Source: Gnetum montanum (lineage: Eukaryota > Streptophyta > Gnetopsida > Gnetales > Gnetaceae). From it: DNA of 64,000 bases. The DNA is taken from assembly GCA_015680685.1 (NCBI GenBank), contig MNCI01015802.1, positions 522,284-586,283 of the forward strand, given 5' to 3'. The notes under the pieces are model-generated. The model ran no database searches. It was given only the letters and a program-made list of their open reading frames with translations, and was not told where the DNA came from. Below are positions 58,829 through 64,000 of the stretch, in pieces. Within the stretch, counting starts at the first letter, position 1, and every line of letters starts with the position of its first letter. The translations under genes were made by a program, and so were the position numbers.

Positions 58829-59796
58829 TGATAAGCAACAAGGTACCCCTATGCCCAACCATATAAATCATAAAGCGTTCATGCATGATCTGGTCAAATT
58901 CCATGGACTCTTTAGTTTTTAGTGCACTAGTTCTCTAGGAAGTAAACTTTATGTTGAGGATGTTCGTTGTCTTCTCAACTACACTTGTAAAGGTCAAGGG
59001 TATGCTTCAAGTGTAATTGAGGCACATGATTTTTTGTCATTTTATATTTTATGGTTTTGGTACATAAAGCAAAGAGATGAAGTGGTTTAATAACTAATCT
59101 AATTTAACTACTTAACTAGCCTCTAACTAGTCCCAACATAAGCATCTGGTACCACTTTCTATACATGTCCTAAACCCATGTATCCATTGCTAGGTTACCA
59201 AGTGCTACACTACTAGGCATACCAAGCATTAATGCTGCTGGGATTACCAAGCGAATATGTGTTTACACTTGAAGTGGTTGTACTCATGTATTTAATCTAT
59301 TTAGCTTAAATAATTAATTGATCTTTTAAAATCTAATTTAGCTTAATTTAGTTTAATTAATTACATATTTAATAAAAATAATGAATGCATAAATAAATCA
59401 TTAATCTATTCTAAGTGCTACAAGGTTTGTTCCAAAGGCTCGTCTTTATTGTTGTACACACTAGGGTGGTTCAGGTCCAACAATGCTCGAATAAAGATCT
59501 GTACACTTTTTGACTCTTGTTGTGGGCACTTAGAGAAATATTCTAACTTTCAAATGAAAAAATTGCAAGAGCTCTATTACTACTATGACTTCATTCCCTT
59601 AAACATGACTGGGAGCTCATATTTATAGGTTTTGTTATAGGACTACATCGATGGGGCCCTATAGATGTAGTAAACACTACATTGACATGGCCTTGTTGAT
59701 GGGGCAACACCACGTAAGCAAGGCCACATCAACAGGGGCTCATTGACCAGGCCATGTCAACGGGGGCTCATTGATGTGACACTTTGACACTTATCA
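58829..59796 (-). repeat. T10 3' LTR
   Basis: TGATAAGCAA...CACTTATCA. TATA box (minus) at 59620-59627. U3 (59640-59790) has GGCC-centred repeats related to those in T9. Polypurine tract next to it is decayed. Confidence 0.82.
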
Positions 59797-59988
59797 TATC
59801 TCCATAACTAAGTGAAAACTTGTTCTCAATTTTATTTACAAAATTAGAAAGGTATGGGATTATTAACTAACTCTTAACATAACAAATTGACATAACAAAA
59901 CTAAGTGCTCCAGTGTACAAATCAACAAATTATAAAAATTTTAGTGTTCATGACATAAAATTGAACATCATGAGATGACTACACAAAA

Positions 59989-62857
59989 TTAGATATCACA
60001 TCCTTTGATGGTGTAAAGATGGTGGAGAAGATAGATAGTCCCAAGCAGTGGAGGCTCTTGAGGTTTTGAAGGACCTTTACCAACTTCAGGCACGTATAGT
60101 CACTAAGGAAACTATGGCTATCTTACTATAGCTGCAACCTCTAGTGGAAGGAGAAAGACATCTAGTAACACCTTCATCTTCTTCTCCTTACTTTGGGGAT
60201 CATTCACAGTCCACACAACATCACCAATGTGGGCTGAAATGGGGATATTCCATAGATAGGGCATTATCGAGAACACCTCCCTTACATTGAAAAACCAAGT
60301 AGTGAATTGTTTGTGTTTGATATCGAATGTCCTTATTGCATTTTGTAACTCTTGGTAGTTGTTCATCCTTTTGGCCAGGTTCTCGGTGGTAGATCTTTGA
60401 TCAATGTATTTTCCCTTGAGAACTTCAAGTTTTGTGTTTTCCACAACAAGCTTTTTCTTGGTGTATTTGTGATGCTTGAACTCGGCCTCATACAATAAGT
60501 ACAAGCTCACCACCTGTTTCTCTAGTTCTAACCATGGTCATCTAATAGTTAACATGGCTAGATTTTCTTATTAAAGATTTGCGAGCTCCATATATTTCAT
60601 CATCTCCTCAATTTGCAACTCCTTCATGTGGATTTTTGTCTTGGTATAGCCATCTATCCCATCAACGATAGGCTGCCAAAGTTCTCTTCCTTACTCGAGT
60701 TGTTGAAGGTATTTATTCGCTTTTGCCTTTGCCAACTAGATGTGTTTTTCATTTACTTATTTTTGTAGATTGACTTGCTCTCTGTAATGATCTTTGACTC
60801 TCTCAAATTTGAGATCCTTTGATTTCTAGCAACTACCTTGATCATAGTTTTTTGGTGAAGGCCACAAACCTTCTCCATGTAGAGGTTTCTATTTGTTATT
60901 ACCAATCTCCTTAGTTTTGTGTTTGCTCTTACTAGTTGCTCCTACTATTGATGGATGAAATCAGTTAATTGTTATTTGTGCTCAGCAACATTCTGCAAGC
61001 AATGATTCTTTGTGGTCAATTGTACATTCTCCTAGTGGGTTTGATACAAGGCCTTCTGAATTTTGTGCTATGTGGCCTCTGCTAAGGATTGGTAAAACAC
61101 CACTATATCCATTGTACCCTCAACCCATTTTAGTTTAGCATGAAGTTGTTCAATAGCTTCATTTATTGTCAATGCTAGGTTGAGAAATGTAGGGTTGGCA
61201 ATCTAGACTCTGAATTCGGCAACTTTAGCAACCAGGCTTTGTTTAGGTCCTTAGCTATTTTGAGTTGCCCCTCCAAGATGATGTTCTTGCCCCTTGCCTC
61301 TAGCAGCTCCAATTGGGTTATAGTAATATTTTCTAGAAGGTTAAAGACATCTAGAAGTAGTTACCTAGTTCCTACTAGTTGGTCCAGCAAATCTTCATGC
61401 TATGTTGCATTTATTTTGTCGCGTGTGGTTCCTATGGACATTTGCACATCTTTAAATGTAGTGATGTTCAATGTAGATGTTGTAGGTGCATTGAGTGTTT
61501 TGGCAATACAGTCAACAACCACCTCTACTGATGTCTCCTATCCTCGATACTACATCACCAATACAATTGCCCCATCATCTTCCTCCAAGTGCATTGAGAA
61601 GGTCATGGAATTTCTAGAGATTTCTAGGAGTGAATTTTATTTTGTGAGAGATACTATGACCTCTCTAGTGCTAGGATTCAACCTTACAAGCAACTGCATT
61701 CTTTGGGCTAAGAAAATAGATCCATCTCCACCCATCAAGTTGATTCTTCAAGCCACCTCATTAAGGTGATTGATTACTAGTCTATATATAGCTGGGTCCC
61801 CACCACCCATTCCTACTTATTGCATTTTTTCACTCAAGAATCATTCTTGGTATTCACGCAACTATTGGGCTATTATAGTGATGTTTGGCATAGTTTCTTG
61901 AGTGGTAGGTGGAGTTGGTGGTTGCTACTCCTCTTCTTAAATAGTCATTACAGACATCTTGTCTTTCATCATTACCACCCAGTTGGTGGTAGGAACATGC
62001 TTAACAACATTGTTGGTGTAATAGATTATTCCTTCCCTTCAAAAGAGTTTTCTGATGAGGCATGGGAAGGGGAGTCCCTTCCTTTCATGTTCATTTTCTT
62101 TAAACCACTTCTCCATCTCTAGATAGATCAGCTGTAGAAGGTTGATAGGGAATCTCCCACTCATATCAATACATGCTTAGGCAAAAAAGGAAATGATTTT
62201 TCTTGGCCTCACTGTGGGATTAAGGTAGAAGGCTGTAATCTTGTAGTGGATCCTTTTTGTTGGTGTGAGTGCATCAAACTTCTTGCAGTCAACACCATAG
62301 CATCATCACATCCATTCTTTCTTGATGTTAGGATCCGCCTGCATTGGGATCTCAACAAGACTTGCACTTGTTTCTAGCAACCTAAGCACATGTGTAATTG
62401 CCTACACTTAGTAGTACATTCATATGTCCTTGATTTTGACGATTGAACTGGCCTGCATGTTGTTCCAAAATAGGAATGTCTCTCCCATGTACCACTCCTT
62501 AGTGGAAGTGATGATTGGCCACATGGAAGAGGTCTTGAGTTGGTACTGTACTTCTTTTGGTGCTTGGTCCAAGAAAGGGCAAAATTTTAACTCTTGGAGT
62601 ACTATTTTTAGACCTATCATGATCTGATCTAATTTAGGCAAGCCTCTATAAAGGTCAACTCAAGATTTACTTATGGTGTTGGTGGTTTTAGAATCGGTTG
62701 GATAGATTTCACCTCTACCTATTCCCTAAGAGAACTTGTGGTGTGGATTGCAAGTGGTTCTTCCTAGGCCTATCCTTAGCCCCTTCCCATTCTAGGCCAT
62801 TTTTCCCTTGGTTGATACAATCTTTTCTTCTTGCGTGTACTTTCCTTTTGGTGCCAT
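59989..62857 (-). pseudogene. T10 env-position ORF (MAPK ORF), decayed
   Basis: ATG at 62857 (MAPKGKYTQEEK) right after a CATAG acceptor. The segment at 62641-62420 reads FCPFLDQAPKE and WYMGETFLFWNN, matching T9 (FRPFLEKAPK, YMGETYLF). The middle is a long charged, probably coiled-coil part; near 60513-60118 LAKRMNNYQELQNAIRTFD matches T9 NDYQELKNTMRAFN. The end has GPSKPQEPPLLGTI, as in T9 and T4. Broken by many stops. Confidence 0.7.
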
Positions 62858-63147
62858 CTATGGTCACAAAACATGCATGGATTAGTAGATATAATGTGTA
62901 ACTCTAAGGTTTTAAATACCTTCTCTTGTTAGTTAGTTACGCTTTTGCTAAGTTTGTACCATGGAATATTAATTATTTTATTAATTATTTATTATAAATA
63001 TCACCAAAGCCTGTTGGAAAGGTTTAACTCTTGTAATTTGGTGTTTAACAGTTGATTTCTTAGTTGAACCTTTGTGGGAGTTAGAAAAATGGTAAAGAGT
63101 TTTTATCAAAAATGATACATTTATGGCCACCACAACTTAGAGCTTAC
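62858..63147 (-). other. T10 leader intron ahead of the env-position ORF
   Basis: Donor GGAG|GTAAGC at 63148/63147; acceptor CATAG at 62858, touching the ATG. 290 nt. Confidence 0.55.
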
Positions 63148-63294
63148 CTCCAATAGTTATAGGGTTGAATAATGGAGTGACTTGGATAAATGATTAGGAA
63201 GTTATGGGCTCTGGAACATTCTAGGCTTTGAAAATTTAAAATAAGTCCCTTGGCATTTATGAGAAAATGTAAGAATTTCAAAGTGGGATCATGC

Positions 63295-63395
63295 ATATAT
63301 ATATTATTTTTCTACCATGTCAATGAGGCCTCATATACAAGGCCTCATATATAGGTCAACTCCATCGACAACACCTCATATACGAAGCCTGTAGG
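63295..63395 (-). promoter_or_regulatory. T10 candidate internal promoter
   Basis: Minus strand: TCGATGGAGTTGACC and two GAGGCCT units (63312-63390), then TATATATA at 63295-63304. Closest to the T9 LTR U3 (TCGATGGAGTCAAC...GAGGCCTC). The donor follows 148 bp later, as in T9. Confidence 0.5.
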
Positions 63396-63705
63396 GAAAA
63401 TTTTCAAATTTGAATATCTCAAAAATATAAAGAATTTTTCAATGAATTTGGAATCTATGGAATCCCAAAAAATCCAAGAATATGATAAAATCATTGTAGA
63501 GAATCTTTCAAGGCTCAAAAATTGAAAAATTCAATAGAGAATGGGTTTAATGAACAAAATATGTAAAGAAGCACATGGTGTGATGCATAAGATGGATGTA
63601 CAAAAGATTTTGATTACAAGAATGTATAAGGATAAGGTACTTAACAAGCCCAAACAAGAGATATGTAAGGGGGTCCTTCTCATAGCAACTGCATGCTTTG
63701 TTTGC

Positions 63706-64000
63706 TGATGGGTGGCGAGGTACCCCTACACTCAACCATACGAATACGAGCGTGTACGCGTGATCCAGTCGAAATCCACAGACTAAATGCCTTAACGCCA
63801 CAAAGAACACTTGGGGTTAATCGTTCGTTGTCTTCCCAGGCTTGCTTGTATGTGTCATGGTGTATGGTTAAGCAAGTCTAAGGTATATGATTTTTTTGGT
63901 ATTTTTCAGTTTATCTCTTAAGCTATGAGGGAAAGGGTTGAGAAACTAACTAACTCTAACTAATGTGCTAAGTCTAAATTAACTAGCATCAACATCCGTT
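63706..64000 (-). repeat. T11: LTR of the T2 subfamily, cut by window end
   Basis: Starts TGATGGGTGG and follows the T2 and T7 LTR text (AGGTACCCCTACACTCAACC). Whether it is a solo LTR or part of an element cannot be told. Confidence 0.8.

Larger units (their letters stand above)
58829..64000 (-). mobile_element. T10: Athila-like element, 3' part, runs off the window
   Basis: Minus orientation: 3' LTR at left, env-position ORF, leader intron and internal promoter-like array. Gag and pol would lie beyond 64000. T11 interrupts it at 63706. The sequence ATATT precedes the LTR; the matching target copy is not in view. Confidence 0.75.

Noticed and set aside
61239-61769. 176-codon plus-strand ORF
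   Set aside because: Antisense shadow of the decayed T10 env-position ORF, which is supported by homology to T4 and T9.

Overview
This is plant nuclear DNA made almost entirely of nested, mostly decayed Ty3/gypsy LTR retrotransposons, with one broken leucine-rich-repeat (LRR) resistance-gene fragment as the only host-gene trace. Deep nesting, stop-riddled old copies, C-to-T decay at CpG and AT-rich background fit a large seed-plant genome, perhaps a gymnosperm; the species cannot be fixed from sequence. I label elements T1-T11 from left to right.

Layout. T1 (1-12915, +) is a decayed Tat-like element lacking its 5' half; T2 (2320-9502, -) is inserted inside it with a perfect ATGAG target duplication. 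The T1 3' LTR stops at an LRR pseudogene (12932-13735). T3 (14916-25909, -) is a nearly intact sister of T1 with ACAAC target duplications, two long LTRs, gag-protease, reverse transcriptase and integrase. A host-like stretch (25915-27846) holds a tRNA-like sequence. T4 (27847-36276, -) lies in the LTR of T5, a chromodomain chromovirus remnant (36277-37852, -). T6 (from 37853, -) interrupts the T5 integrase and is itself hit by solo LTR T7 (39649-40613; CTACT target duplication). T8, a Tekay/Del-like remnant with an initiator-Met primer site, is split by T9 (42529-55999, +; 13.5 kb) and by T10 (58829 to window end, -). T11 (63706-64000) is one more LTR.

Two families dominate. Family 1 (T1, T3) is Tat-like by gag zinc knuckle and integrase, but its archaeal-type RNase H lies upstream of the reverse transcriptase, and the ordinary RNase H has lost its first catalytic Asp in both copies. 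Family 2 (T2, T4, T6, T7, T9, T10, T11) is Athila-like: TGATGAG...CATCA LTRs, a decayed tRNA-Asp primer site, Athila-type integrase, and a long extra ORF in the env position.

The most interesting signal is in family 2. Ahead of the env-position ORF, T4, T9 and T10 each carry a motif array matching their own LTR U3, then a TATA-like box, a splice donor, a 290-307 nt intron and an acceptor touching the ATG. This looks like an internal promoter with a spliced leader. Downstream of integrase a covarying hairpin recurs in T2 and T9. T2 and T4 lack RT and integrase and look non-autonomous.
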